Source: Pectobacterium polaris (GTDB taxonomy: Bacteria; Pseudomonadota; Gammaproteobacteria; Enterobacterales; Enterobacteriaceae). From it: a DNA stretch of 64,000 bases. The notes under the pieces were generated by a model. That model saw only the letters and a program-made list of their open reading frames with translations. It did no database searches and was not told the DNA's origin. A program made the position numbers and the translations under genes. The stretch covers positions 1,922,001 to 1,986,000 of the forward strand of contig NZ_CP017481.1 of the NCBI RefSeq assembly GCF_002307355.1. Reading direction: 5' to 3'. Below, one piece after another: positions 53,017 to 62,977 of this stretch (position 1 is its first letter; every line of letters starts with the position of its first letter).

Positions 53017-56000
53017 ATGACTTTTTCCCGCTCAAAATCTGGTTCAGGCTTAACGCGCACGCCGCGTCAGGCGTGGGTATTGGAACCGCGCATGATGTTT
53101 GATGCTGCTGCTGTCGCGACGATGGCGGATGTAGCCGCGCAGGTTGTGGTGGCAACGGATACCGCACCGAGTGTTGATGCGACACCCACCAAGGCGACAG
53201 TCACGATTACCGATACCAGTGACAGCTTCCCGGCGGTCGATCTGTTTAGCAATGTTAGCGTGTCGGCAGATAAAGACGGGCAGGAACTGAAAGATCTGGT
53301 GATTACCGTTAACCGCACGGGAGCGAATCAGGCATTAGTGATCGACGGTACTGAAATTACGCTTGAAGCGGTTAATGGCGCGCAACTGACAAACGGTGAA
53401 GGGAAATACAGTTATAGCGTTGCGGTCAGTGGTGAGACGACCACCATCACAATCAGTATCGAATCTTCCTCTGATGCATTTCAACCCAATAACGTTGCAA
53501 CACTAATTGACGGTATTGCCTACCAGCCACGCGATAACACGGTAGCAGGCGGCGATGTGACGGTAACGCTGAAAAGCCTGAGCGATGAGGGCAACAATAC
53601 TGCCGAGCTGAATATTCACTCTACCGTCACCATCGACAGTAGGATCAACGTTGCGCCGGTGGTATCGGGTGAAGTTCTGCAGGAGGCGGAGTCATTAACG
53701 GCGGGTTCGTTGGCAGGGGCGACGGAAGTGGCCTATTCCACGGATGGCAAGCAGGCTTATGTTGCTGGTTCGGATAACACGCTGACGGTCTTTACGGTTG
53801 ATGAACTAGGGCGTCTGACGCAAAAGCAGAGTCTGGTGGTTGATAATCTGGGTCAGGTGAATGACATGGTGGTCAGCGCCGATGGTAAATCGCTGTATAC
53901 CCTATCGGGTAACGGCAACCTGATGCAATTTAGCCTTCAGGACGGCACGCTCAGCCATATCAGCACGATCTCGGTAGGCAATGGCGCAAACGGGGGGCTG
54001 GCGATAGCGAATGATGGTTCGCAAGTTTATGCCGACGCAAGTAATGGTAGTGGTCGAGAAGTGTTTGTCTATCAGCGTAATACTGATACGGGCGAGTTAA
54101 CTCGTACTGATTCACTCCGTCATCGCAACGGTGTGATCGCCACCGCAGGCGAGTATGTTTATATTGCGCACAGTGCAGCGGTAAGTTACGAAAAACATAC
54201 GCTGGAAGTTTATCAGCGTATGAGCGACGGTAAATTGACGCTTTTAGGCAGCATGGCGCTTGGTATAACGGGGCAAGGTCCCGTCGATTATGCGATGGCG
54301 GTGTCGGCTGATGGAAAATCGGTCTATCTCGCTAACCCGACAACGAATGATATTACGCTTTACCGCGTTGGAGCTGATAACGCACTGATCGTAGTGAATG
54401 TGTTCACCAGCACACCCGTAGGCAGCATGGTACTCAATACCGAGGGAACTCGCTTATATGCCGCGACGACGGACGGCATGGTTTCCGTTTACGCGGTATC
54501 CGCGACGGGCGCACTGACATTGCTTGGTCAGGTGGCGGGCAGTACTAACGGCGGGGATATCGCGTTATCTCAGGATGGCCGTTCTTTACTCGTTGCGGGT
54601 GAGGGTGTTAGCCGTTATTCAACGCTGTTAACGCAGATCCGTGGCTCGGGTGTGGCGATTGCCTCTGGAATAACCCTGTCAGATGCCAATTTCGACGCCC
54701 TGAATGCGGGAAATGGCAACTATGACGGTATGCAACTGATCGTCTCTCGTGAGGGCGGGGCATCAGACAAGGATGTGTTTAATTTCAACACGGCGAACGA
54801 TATACGGTTGGAGAATGGACAGATCCTTCAGGGCGATCGCGCGATTGCCACGTTCAGCCAGAGTGGTGGAGCGCTAACGGTCACATTTCTGGCGGGCGTA
54901 AGCCGTGCTGAGGCGAATGCCGTTTTACATCAGGTCACCTACCAGAATACTGATGCGGTAGCCGATGGCACCGTGGTGACGCTGTCTTTGCGGGCAAATG
55001 ACGGCGACGCTGACAGCCTGCCTATTACGCTGGCGGTGCTGGTGACAACCAATACGGCACCGATACTGACGGCGACAGCCGTGCCGCTGCCTAACTACGA
55101 TACAACGGCGACAGCCGTCAATGTGTTCACCAATACGCAGATTAATGCGGGCGAAGCAGGGCAGACAATCCTTGATATCACGCTGAGTATTGGCGGTTTG
55201 TCCCAAGCTGCCAACGAATTCTTGGTAATTGATGGCACGCGCGTTGATCTTACCCAGTCTGGCGAGGGAACAACGGTAAGCGGCTATACCTACACCTATG
55301 CTCTGAGCGATGGTAATGGCACGCTGACTATCCATCATGCGGCTGGTATGACCGTGTCTGCGGCGCAAACACTGATCAACGGTGTCGCCTATGTTAATGA
55401 CACGACAGAGGCAACGACAGGCACACGTACTGTGACGTTGGTAAGCCTGCGTGATAGTGGCGGAACCAGCGGTGAGAGTGTGGATACCGGCCTCCCGGAT
55501 ATTACGGCCACCTTAACGTTAGCCATCAATAATGCGCCAACCATCCAGACCGATATCACGGTCGATCCTAATTTGTATTACTCCGATGGGCTGCTCACTG
55601 GCTATGACAACTACGTCAGCAGCATGGTGTTGTCCGATGATGGCCGTACGTTGCTGGTTATTGGTTCCACCACCACTAACTATGGCGGCGATGCGCGGGT
55701 CAGCCTCTATCAGCGCGATCCTGAAACAGGAAAACTAACGCTATTACAGCGTCTTGTATCGGGAATGGATGATGGCAATGCGGATAATGGGACGGAGGTC
55801 AGCGGACTTATCGGACGCGCAGCCGTTTTCTCGGCGGATGGTTCCACGGTTTATCTGAGTGCCGATTCGACGGTTCTGGTATTCAGTAAAGATGCTGACA
55901 CCGGTGTGTTAAGCCTGACGACGCGTGTGGAAGGGTTAGCTGGCAATGTGTTGAAGATGGCACGGTCCGATGACGGGAAAAGCCTGTATGCGCTAACGTC

Positions 56001-59000
56001 CGGTACGTTGTACCACTATACCATTGGTGAAAGTGGCACACTGAGCAATACAGCGACATTCGATCAAGTTAATGGCACGACGCCGATTGGCTTGTCTGTT
56101 GATGCGAAGGGTACCGTTTATGTGTTGGGTAACAGCGGCAAGATAACGATTTACACCACAGCAGCAAACGAGACATTGAGCTATGCCGGTCAACTGGTAC
56201 GCGGCAGTGATGGGGTTACGCTGACTTATACCGACAGTAGCGGAGCTCAAAAGGCGGCCGGAACGTTAGCCACCAGTAATGAACTGAATCACGCCAATGC
56301 CGCTTTTACCGTGACGGATGAGGGGTATATCTACATTGTGACCAGCAATGTGGGCAATCGCCTGACGGTGCTGCATTACGATAGCTCGACGAACGCCATC
56401 GCTCGGGTTGAGGCGCTACCGTTTAGCAACCCCTGGGGCGTGACAGCCTCGGCGGACGGCAAAACACTGTATGTCGGCAGCAATGACAGTATGGTGACGG
56501 TTTACGCGATTGGCACGGACGGCAAGCTGACGCAAACTGGGATGCTGTCAGCTGGGCGTCCGGTCACTACGCTGACGGTATCAGAAGATGGCAAATCGCT
56601 GTATACCGGTGCACGCTTCTACAATACCGGTGTGATGGCGTCCCTCGCACTGGTTCACGCCCCTTATAGTGCATCCATCTCTAATACGCCTTTTACTCAG
56701 GGCATACAGTTTAGCGATGTTGATATGGATGAACTGGATAGCTATCAGGGAATGTCCTTCACGATCGCTCGTGCAGGTGATGCTTCCGCTAACGATGTGT
56801 TTGGGCTGGCAAATGGGCAGGGGCTGAGCCTGAAAGGCAGCACGCTGTTGCTCAATAATGTGAAAATCGCCGATGTAACGGTAGCGGAAGGCACGATCAC
56901 GGTCAGCATCACATCACCAATATCTAAAACTGTGGTTAACCAGATTTTACAGCAGGTGACGTACCGTAACAGCGGGACTGAATTGCCAGCACGCGTTGAT
57001 CTGACCGTCAGTGTGCGCGACAGCGGGGGAAAATCCGCTGACATTCCACTGGCGCTGATGCTGGTTGCGCCTTCTGTTGAACCCAATATGAGTGCGGAAA
57101 GCCAGCAGCCAGTGGTGGACATTGGCTTGGATGGCTTGCCTGCAGCGGTGGATTTATTTGACGACGTGCACATTGCTCTGGGTAAAGATGGCGCGGCGCT
57201 CTCAGAATTGACGCTCACGGTGAACCGTACCGGAGCAGACCAGGCACTGGTGATTGATGGGAGTACAATCCCGTTAACGGCAACGGATGCTGCGGGTGTG
57301 ACAACGAATGGGCACCAGTATCAGGTGTCTGTCGAAAATAACACGACGACTATCACGCTCGTGATGCACGATGGAGACAATGCACCGAGCGCTGTGGCTG
57401 CATTGATTGACGATATCCAATACTGGGCATTGGAGGATGCGGTGGCTGAAGGCGACGTTACCGTCACCCTGACACGCCTTGTCGATGCGAACGATAACGC
57501 AGCGCAACTTGACATCAGTGCTTCTGTGGCTGTGCTGGACTCTCGTCTGATACCGCATTTGGGGGCAGAAGCCGGTTCGCTTGACTATGTAGAAATTTTC
57601 GAGGTGTTGGACGACAACGGGAACTCGCGCTTTACCGGTATTCAGGGCATCGCCGTGGCGGGGGAAAATATTTATGTGGTTCGCACTCACAGTGAGTATG
57701 TCTATAACGCTGAAACCGAAACCGGCGCAGACGTGGCTTACAACACGCTTTATGTGCTTCAGCGTGGCGAGGATGGCACATTACAGCTGGCTAACAGTGT
57801 AGAAATCACAGGATTGACTGACGCGACGCAGGTGCGTGTGTCCAGTGACGGGAGCAGCCTCTATGTCATTGGGGCGGAGAAGATCGTGCTACTTAACGCC
57901 AGCGATTTGAGCGTGCTCGGTACGTTTGGTGATGATGTTGGTATGGTGCGCGATGTGTTGGTTAATGGTAATCAGGTTTATATCACCACCGGAGAAAGCC
58001 TGCTGGTTTTCACCCGCAATGGCGATATGCTGACGTTGAGTAAGACCTTTACGGATGGCGACAGCAGCGGTTTACAACTTGATGCTGCTAATGCTCTGGT
58101 GTTATCACCTGATGGTAAATCATTGTTTGTCGCGACGTCTGGCGGCGATACCTTGGTGAGCCGGTTTAGTATTGGCGATGACGGCGCTTTGAGTTTTGCA
58201 CAATCCGTTGTGGGAGTCAGCGCCAGTGAAGACGGCTATTATGCTTCTACGTTGAGCGTGTCTCCCGATGGGAAAACGCTTTATGTAGTTGATAACAATA
58301 AGTTCATTCATATTATTGCTGTGGCTGATGACGGTACGTTGGCCGCCAAAGATTCTCTCACATTGGGAGATGGTGTTAGCGTAGTCAAACAGGTGTTGGT
58401 ATCGCCCGATGGCACATCGGTGGTGATCACTGGCGATTTAGGACAAAGCGATAATTTTGGTACCTACGGTATCATTTTGTATGCCCGTGCTGCAGATGGC
58501 AGTCTGACGCAGTTGCAGGCTGTGGATGGTTTTGGCGACCTTGCCAATTTTAATGGCACGCTATTGAATGAGGTTCGTCAGGTTGCGTTTAGCGCTGACG
58601 GCAAACAGCTGTATATAACTGGTGCGATTGATTACGGTTCCCCAGAGGGTGTCATTGTTCTTGATCTGAAACCAGCCAATGTCACCTTTACCGAAAATGA
58701 CAACCCGGTAGCGTTGCTTCCTGGTGGTACGGTATCTGCACCGGTAAACGACCAAAGTAGCTATCAGGGTGCCAGCATTGTTATTGAGCGCACTGGCGGT
58801 ACACAGACCGGTGACCAGTTTGGGGTTTCATCTGCCAGTGGTTTGAGCTTCAACGACGGCCAAATCTGGCAAGGGGATAAGGCCATTGCTGCTGTCACAA
58901 CGGCTGCTAATGGTGCGCTCACCATCACGTTCCTGACGGGCGTCGCTCAGGCTGAAGCGCAACAAGTATTGCGTGCAATAACTTACCAGTCCACCAGTCA

Positions 59001-61038
59001 AGATCCCACTCTAGCGGGAAACACCGCCACTTTCCGCATCAGCTTCAATGACGGTGAAGGCCATACGGCAGAATTTACTGCGGCCGTGAATGTGGTCGGC
59101 ATTAACGATCCTGCGGTGGTCAGTACCGAGCCAGTCGGGGGATCCTACGCGTCAGGCGGTGAACCTGTCAGCCTGTTTAAGAATACCGCCATAGACACTA
59201 TTGAAGTCGGCCAAAATATTCACAGGATGGAAATCGTCATTTCCCCTGCAACAACTGGTGATGTGCTACATGTGGACGGCGGCGAAATTGTTATCGACAA
59301 AACCGTTGACTATCAGATGTTTGTCGGTGACAGCAAGATAGAATACCGTGTCAGTGTTGCTAATGGTGTCGCTACCGTGACCCTCTATGTAACGCGTGAT
59401 GGTGCAAGTACCGCACAGTTAATCGATGGCCTCGCCTATAGCCACGGTGGAACTGAGGGTTCTGGTAGCCGCACTATCGGGTTAACCGTATTTGAAGATG
59501 CTGACTGGCGACAGAATGTTGAGGCAGCGTTCAAAGAAAAAGCAGTCATCACCTTTGAAGGCGGTGAAGCTCCTGACAATAACGCCCCGGTTTATAACGA
59601 CAACGCAGGGCTGAATCTGGGCCAGCTACAAGCGGGCACCGAGTATCACTACACACTGCCGGAAAACCTGTTTACCGATGCTGATAGCGATACGCTGGCC
59701 TGGCGTGTCAGCGGTCTGCCGGATGGGCTGAGTTTTGATGCCGCGACCCGCACGATTTCTGGCACACCGACTGCATCCGGCGATTTCACCGTGGTGCTTA
59801 CGGCGAGTGATGGCAAGGCGGAGGCTACCCATTCCGTCAAGGTGACGGTGGCTCAAGCGCCGGATGTGGAGCCAGACAATAGTGCTCCAGTTTATAACGA
59901 CAACGCTGGGCTGAATCTGGGCCAGCTACAAGCGGGCTCCGAGTATCACTATACACTGCCGGAAAACCTGTTTACCGATGCCGATAGCGACACGCTGGCC
60001 TGGCGTGTCAGCGGCCTGCCGGATGGGCTGAATTTTGATGCGGCGACTCGCACGATTTCTGGCACACCGACTGCATCCGGTGAGTTTACTGTGGTGCTTA
60101 CGGCGAGCGATGGTAAGGCGGAAGCCACCCATTTAGTCAACGTGACGGTGGCGCAAGCTAATGTAGAGCCACAACCGGAAACCCCTGATAACACCGCGAC
60201 AGCTGCACCAGTAATTCTGGTGCAGCAGGGTGTGAGTCTGCCTGTTGATGCGGGCGAAAGAGAGCGCGAACAGCCGCTGGGGGCGATCGTCGCCGATTTA
60301 TCTCGCCCGGAAGCGCAGCCGTTACCGAACAATATCGTTACCGAACCTGTGCGTCAGCGAGATGCCGGTACGACACGCCAGTCGGATGCCCCTTGGGTGC
60401 TCGATCCCGTCATGTCATCGCTGATGCCGACACTGGAGCAGGTCAACTTCTCTTCGCGCGCTGAAGCGTCTATGCGCGACAACGCCGCGCTGCGTCCGAC
60501 GGATTCCAACCTGTTCCTGAGCGTGCGCGGTCAGACAACAGCGCTGGAGTCGGCTTTCAGCAGCGTGCAGGGCGCGTTACAGCCGGATGCCTCCGGCGCA
60601 CTCGCCTTTAGCTTGCCGCAGCGCATGTTCAGCGTGCGCGAAGGCAATGCCACGCTGACGCTGCAACTGGCGAACGGGCGTCCGCTGCCTGCGTGGGTGC
60701 AGTTTGATGCCCGCAACGGCGTGGTGCGCATTACCGATGCCAGCGCAGTGCAGGTTAATCAGATCCAACTGGCGCTGAAAGCGCAGGCTGAAGACGGTAC
60801 CAGCCGGATCGTACCGATTACGCTGCAAACCGGACAGGGCGATGGCGCAGAGATGGCGACTGACCGTGGCGCGATGCAGCTGCCTGTCCACTCTGATGCA
60901 CTCCCCGCAGAAAACCGCGATGCAGAGCGGTTAGCGCCTGCGGGGAAAACCGCCTTTACCGAACAACTGCGTCAGCACCAGCCTGAACAGGATGCACTGC
61001 TGGCGGCGCTCAGTGAGCTGAGCAGTCTGCGCGCGTAA
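53017..61038 (+). CDS. Giant LEPR-type surface protein with beta-propeller modules
   Basis: This 2,673-residue protein starts with the motif LEPRMMFDAAAV (22-33), found at the head of many large exported adhesins; no ordinary signal peptide is present. Three similar modules follow (about 65-680, 680-1360, 1360-2030). Each has an Ig-like part with TVNRTGANQALVIDG or a variant, a YncE/lactonase-like propeller with SADGKSLY-type blades, and a cadherin-like part (LAGVSRAEANAVLHQVTYQ). A partial module and two nearly identical 100-residue He_PIG Ig domains (2187-2386) come next. The C-terminus has one more Ig-like domain and no RTX GGxGxD repeats. It probably is a secreted adhesin exported by the genes downstream. 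Confidence 0.8.
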   Translation: MTFSRSKSGSGLTRTPRQAWVLEPRMMFDAAAVATMADVAAQVVVATDTAPSVDATPTKATVTITDTSDSFPAVDLFSNVSVSADKDGQELKDLVITVNRTGANQALVIDGTEITLEAVNGAQLTNGEGKYSYSVAVSGETTTITISIESSSDAFQPNNVATLIDGIAYQPRDNTVAGGDVTVTLKSLSDEGNNTAELNIHSTVTIDSRINVAPVVSGEVLQEAESLTAGSLAGATEVAYSTDGKQAYVAGSDNTLTVFTVDELGRLTQKQSLVVDNLGQVNDMVVSADGKSLYTLSGNGNLMQFSLQDGTLSHISTISVGNGANGGLAIANDGSQVYADASNGSGREVFVYQRNTDTGELTRTDSLRHRNGVIATAGEYVYIAHSAAVSYEKHTLEVYQRMSDGKLTLLGSMALGITGQGPVDYAMAVSADGKSVYLANPTTNDITLYRVGADNALIVVNVFTSTPVGSMVLNTEGTRLYAATTDGMVSVYAVSATGALTLLGQVAGSTNGGDIALSQDGRSLLVAGEGVSRYSTLLTQIRGSGVAIASGITLSDANFDALNAGNGNYDGMQLIVSREGGASDKDVFNFNTANDIRLENGQILQGDRAIATFSQSGGALTVTFLAGVSRAEANAVLHQVTYQNTDAVADGTVVTLSLRANDGDADSLPITLAVLVTTNTAPILTATAVPLPNYDTTATAVNVFTNTQINAGEAGQTILDITLSIGGLSQAANEFLVIDGTRVDLTQSGEGTTVSGYTYTYALSDGNGTLTIHHAAGMTVSAAQTLINGVAYVNDTTEATTGTRTVTLVSLRDSGGTSGESVDTGLPDITATLTLAINNAPTIQTDITVDPNLYYSDGLLTGYDNYVSSMVLSDDGRTLLVIGSTTTNYGGDARVSLYQRDPETGKLTLLQRLVSGMDDGNADNGTEVSGLIGRAAVFSADGSTVYLSADSTVLVFSKDADTGVLSLTTRVEGLAGNVLKMARSDDGKSLYALTSGTLYHYTIGESGTLSNTATFDQVNGTTPIGLSVDAKGTVYVLGNSGKITIYTTAANETLSYAGQLVRGSDGVTLTYTDSSGAQKAAGTLATSNELNHANAAFTVTDEGYIYIVTSNVGNRLTVLHYDSSTNAIARVEALPFSNPWGVTASADGKTLYVGSNDSMVTVYAIGTDGKLTQTGMLSAGRPVTTLTVSEDGKSLYTGARFYNTGVMASLALVHAPYSASISNTPFTQGIQFSDVDMDELDSYQGMSFTIARAGDASANDVFGLANGQGLSLKGSTLLLNNVKIADVTVAEGTITVSITSPISKTVVNQILQQVTYRNSGTELPARVDLTVSVRDSGGKSADIPLALMLVAPSVEPNMSAESQQPVVDIGLDGLPAAVDLFDDVHIALGKDGAALSELTLTVNRTGADQALVIDGSTIPLTATDAAGVTTNGHQYQVSVENNTTTITLVMHDGDNAPSAVAALIDDIQYWALEDAVAEGDVTVTLTRLVDANDNAAQLDISASVAVLDSRLIPHLGAEAGSLDYVEIFEVLDDNGNSRFTGIQGIAVAGENIYVVRTHSEYVYNAETETGADVAYNTLYVLQRGEDGTLQLANSVEITGLTDATQVRVSSDGSSLYVIGAEKIVLLNASDLSVLGTFGDDVGMVRDVLVNGNQVYITTGESLLVFTRNGDMLTLSKTFTDGDSSGLQLDAANALVLSPDGKSLFVATSGGDTLVSRFSIGDDGALSFAQSVVGVSASEDGYYASTLSVSPDGKTLYVVDNNKFIHIIAVADDGTLAAKDSLTLGDGVSVVKQVLVSPDGTSVVITGDLGQSDNFGTYGIILYARAADGSLTQLQAVDGFGDLANFNGTLLNEVRQVAFSADGKQLYITGAIDYGSPEGVIVLDLKPANVTFTENDNPVALLPGGTVSAPVNDQSSYQGASIVIERTGGTQTGDQFGVSSASGLSFNDGQIWQGDKAIAAVTTAANGALTITFLTGVAQAEAQQVLRAITYQSTSQDPTLAGNTATFRISFNDGEGHTAEFTAAVNVVGINDPAVVSTEPVGGSYASGGEPVSLFKNTAIDTIEVGQNIHRMEIVISPATTGDVLHVDGGEIVIDKTVDYQMFVGDSKIEYRVSVANGVATVTLYVTRDGASTAQLIDGLAYSHGGTEGSGSRTIGLTVFEDADWRQNVEAAFKEKAVITFEGGEAPDNNAPVYNDNAGLNLGQLQAGTEYHYTLPENLFTDADSDTLAWRVSGLPDGLSFDAATRTISGTPTASGDFTVVLTASDGKAEATHSVKVTVAQAPDVEPDNSAPVYNDNAGLNLGQLQAGSEYHYTLPENLFTDADSDTLAWRVSGLPDGLNFDAATRTISGTPTASGEFTVVLTASDGKAEATHLVNVTVAQANVEPQPETPDNTATAAPVILVQQGVSLPVDAGEREREQPLGAIVADLSRPEAQPLPNNIVTEPVRQRDAGTTRQSDAPWVLDPVMSSLMPTLEQVNFSSRAEASMRDNAALRPTDSNLFLSVRGQTTALESAFSSVQGALQPDASGALAFSLPQRMFSVREGNATLTLQLANGRPLPAWVQFDARNGVVRITDASAVQVNQIQLALKAQAEDGTSRIVPITLQTGQGDGAEMATDRGAMQLPVHSDALPAENRDAERLAPAGKTAFTEQLRQHQPEQDALLAALSELSSLRA
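59577..60176 (+). repeat. Tandem 300-bp repeat inside the giant gene
   Basis: Two units of exactly 300 bp (59577-59876 and 59877-60176) are nearly identical and encode two He_PIG domains starting PVYNDNAGLNLGQLQAG. Recent duplication is likely, and copy number may vary between strains. Confidence 0.9.
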
Positions 61039-61111
61039 CCAAGCGCAAACCTGGTAAAGCGCAGATCGAATACCGAGACGAGATTTTATTACTTAACCAC
61101 TAACCCGGGCG

Positions 61112-61144
61112 CTTGCAGGCGGTAACCATTCCACCGCCTGCAAG
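61112..61144 (+). terminator. Strong hairpin between the giant gene and its exporter genes
   Basis: CTTGCAGGCGGT pairs perfectly with ACCGCCTGCAAG (12-bp stem, 9-nt loop). No T-run follows, so it may be an attenuator, a processing site or a 3'-end stabiliser, not a simple terminator. Confidence 0.55.
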
Positions 61145-61183
61145 ATGAAGGGAACAGACAAATAGAAGATGGGGAGAACCCGG

Positions 61184-62977
61184 GTGAATCAGCACATAGC
61201 GCATTTCTGGGATAGCCAGCAACACGACAGTCAGCAGCAGAACGTTCAACACGAGGCTACACCACGCACCGCGGGTTCCCGGGCGTTACGGATCGCGGTA
61301 GCCCTGGCCTGTCTGGGTCTGGCTGGCTGTGCCGTCAAACCTGAGCCGGTGACGATCGAGCAACAGGTTGCACAGGCGCTGAGCGACAGAACGCAGATGT
61401 TCGCCAATCAGGAACCAGTGCGCGGCACGATCACGCTGGATGAAGCGATTGCCCGTGCGCTGAAATATAACCTGCAACAGCGGGTCGCGCTGCTGGAACA
61501 GGCGATGGAAGATGACCTGTTGGGCGTACAGAATCTGGACATGCTGTTACCGAAACTGACCGCGCGCGCCGGGCTACAAACCCGCGACAACGTGGCCGGT
61601 TCCAGCAGCCAATCGGTGACTACGGGTAGGCAGTCGCTGGAAGCGTCAACCAGTCAGGATCAGACCCAGCGCACCGCCGATCTGACGATGAGCTGGAATG
61701 TACTGGACTTCGGTATCAGCTATTTCAACGCCAAAGTACAGGCGAACAAATCACTGGCGGCGGAAGAGCGTCGTCGTCGAGTAGTTGCGGATATTACCCG
61801 TCAGGTGCGGACGGCCTATTGGGAAGCGGCAACGGCACAGCGTTTGCAGCCAGAAGTGACCACTGCGCTGACGCAGGCGCGTCAGGCGCTGGAATATGCG
61901 CGTCAGACCGAACAACAGCGCTTGCTGGCACCGGTTGAGGCGCTGCGTTTCCAGAAAAACATGCTGGAGATGGTGCGTCAGTTAGAGATTGTCGACAGCG
62001 ATCTGGTGGTGGCGAAATCCCGTCTGGCGGCGCTGATGAACCTGCCGCCGTCGAGCAAATACGATGTCGTCGTGCCGAGCGAAAGCAGTTTGGTCGCACC
62101 GAAGATGGCCTACTCGCTCGACGATCTGGAAAACTTCTCGATGGTTAAACGTCCAGAAGTGCGCGAAGAGAGCTATCTGGCACGCAATAGCGTACTGGAA
62201 ACCCGGAAATCACTGCTGCGTCTGCTACCGGGCGTGTCGCTGTTTGCCGGTATCAACGGCGACAGCAACAGCTATCTGGTCAATCACCAGTGGGCGAACG
62301 CGGGCGTTCAGGTCAGCGGCAACCTGCTGAACGTGCTGTCGTGGTCATCGGTGAAACGCGCCGGACAGGCGAATGAAGATCTGGCGGAAGTTCGTCGTCA
62401 GGCGCTGCGCATGGCGGTGCTGACGCAGGTGAACGTCGCCTGGCAGGAATATCAGCAGAGTACGCAGATGTTTGGCCGCTATCAGGAACTTGCGCGGATT
62501 CAGCGTGGCATCCTCAACCAGACCACACTTAGCGTACAGCATCGTGCTGAAACGCAGATGGAACAGGTGCGCGTCAGCACGGAAACCATTCTGACGACCC
62601 GCGCGCGCGACCGCAGCTTTGCCGATGTACAGAACGCGCTCGGCGCGGTGTATCAGGCTGCCGGGTTGGATGTGCTGCCGGATAACGTGAACGATGTCAG
62701 TCTGGCGGCGCTGAGCAGCTCGATTGCTCGCACCACGGGTAACCTTGAGAAAGGTGGCGTTGCGGTACCGCGCTTGTCTCTGGCAACACCGGCTACGCCT
62801 GCCACCACGACGGCGTCGGCTAAAACAGTCTCTACTCCATCCTCTGCGCCAGTCGCGAAGCCGATTGCCTCGTCGTCGACGACTACATCGTCGGCTAGCG
62901 CGGGTAAGCCTTATCGCGTGGTGAACACGGATATGTGGGATAACCTGCAATCCCTACAGGCGGGAGGTTCGCGTTAA
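61184..62977 (+). CDS. TolC-type outer-membrane export lipoprotein
   Basis: This is a TolC-family channel protein of 597 residues from the GTG at 61184, chosen for its GGGGAG site; the ATG at 61169 would add five residues. A lipobox (LGLAGC) follows an unusual Gln/His-rich N-terminal extension of over 30 residues. Two outer-membrane efflux repeats follow (TLDEAIARALKYNL at about 83-96; the second half from about 310). The tail (about 530-580) is Ala/Thr/Ser/Pro-rich. It lies between the giant adhesin gene and an HlyD-type adaptor gene with one-base overlap, so it probably forms their exit channel. Confidence 0.87.
   Translation: MNQHIAHFWDSQQHDSQQQNVQHEATPRTAGSRALRIAVALACLGLAGCAVKPEPVTIEQQVAQALSDRTQMFANQEPVRGTITLDEAIARALKYNLQQRVALLEQAMEDDLLGVQNLDMLLPKLTARAGLQTRDNVAGSSSQSVTTGRQSLEASTSQDQTQRTADLTMSWNVLDFGISYFNAKVQANKSLAAEERRRRVVADITRQVRTAYWEAATAQRLQPEVTTALTQARQALEYARQTEQQRLLAPVEALRFQKNMLEMVRQLEIVDSDLVVAKSRLAALMNLPPSSKYDVVVPSESSLVAPKMAYSLDDLENFSMVKRPEVREESYLARNSVLETRKSLLRLLPGVSLFAGINGDSNSYLVNHQWANAGVQVSGNLLNVLSWSSVKRAGQANEDLAEVRRQALRMAVLTQVNVAWQEYQQSTQMFGRYQELARIQRGILNQTTLSVQHRAETQMEQVRVSTETILTTRARDRSFADVQNALGAVYQAAGLDVLPDNVNDVSLAALSSSIARTTGNLEKGGVAVPRLSLATPATPATTTASAKTVSTPSSAPVAKPIASSSTTTSSASAGKPYRVVNTDMWDNLQSLQAGGSR

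Noticed and set aside
55532..60891. Multiple minus-strand ORFs within the giant gene
   Set aside because: All are shadows of one continuous 2,673-codon frame with consistent domain repeats.
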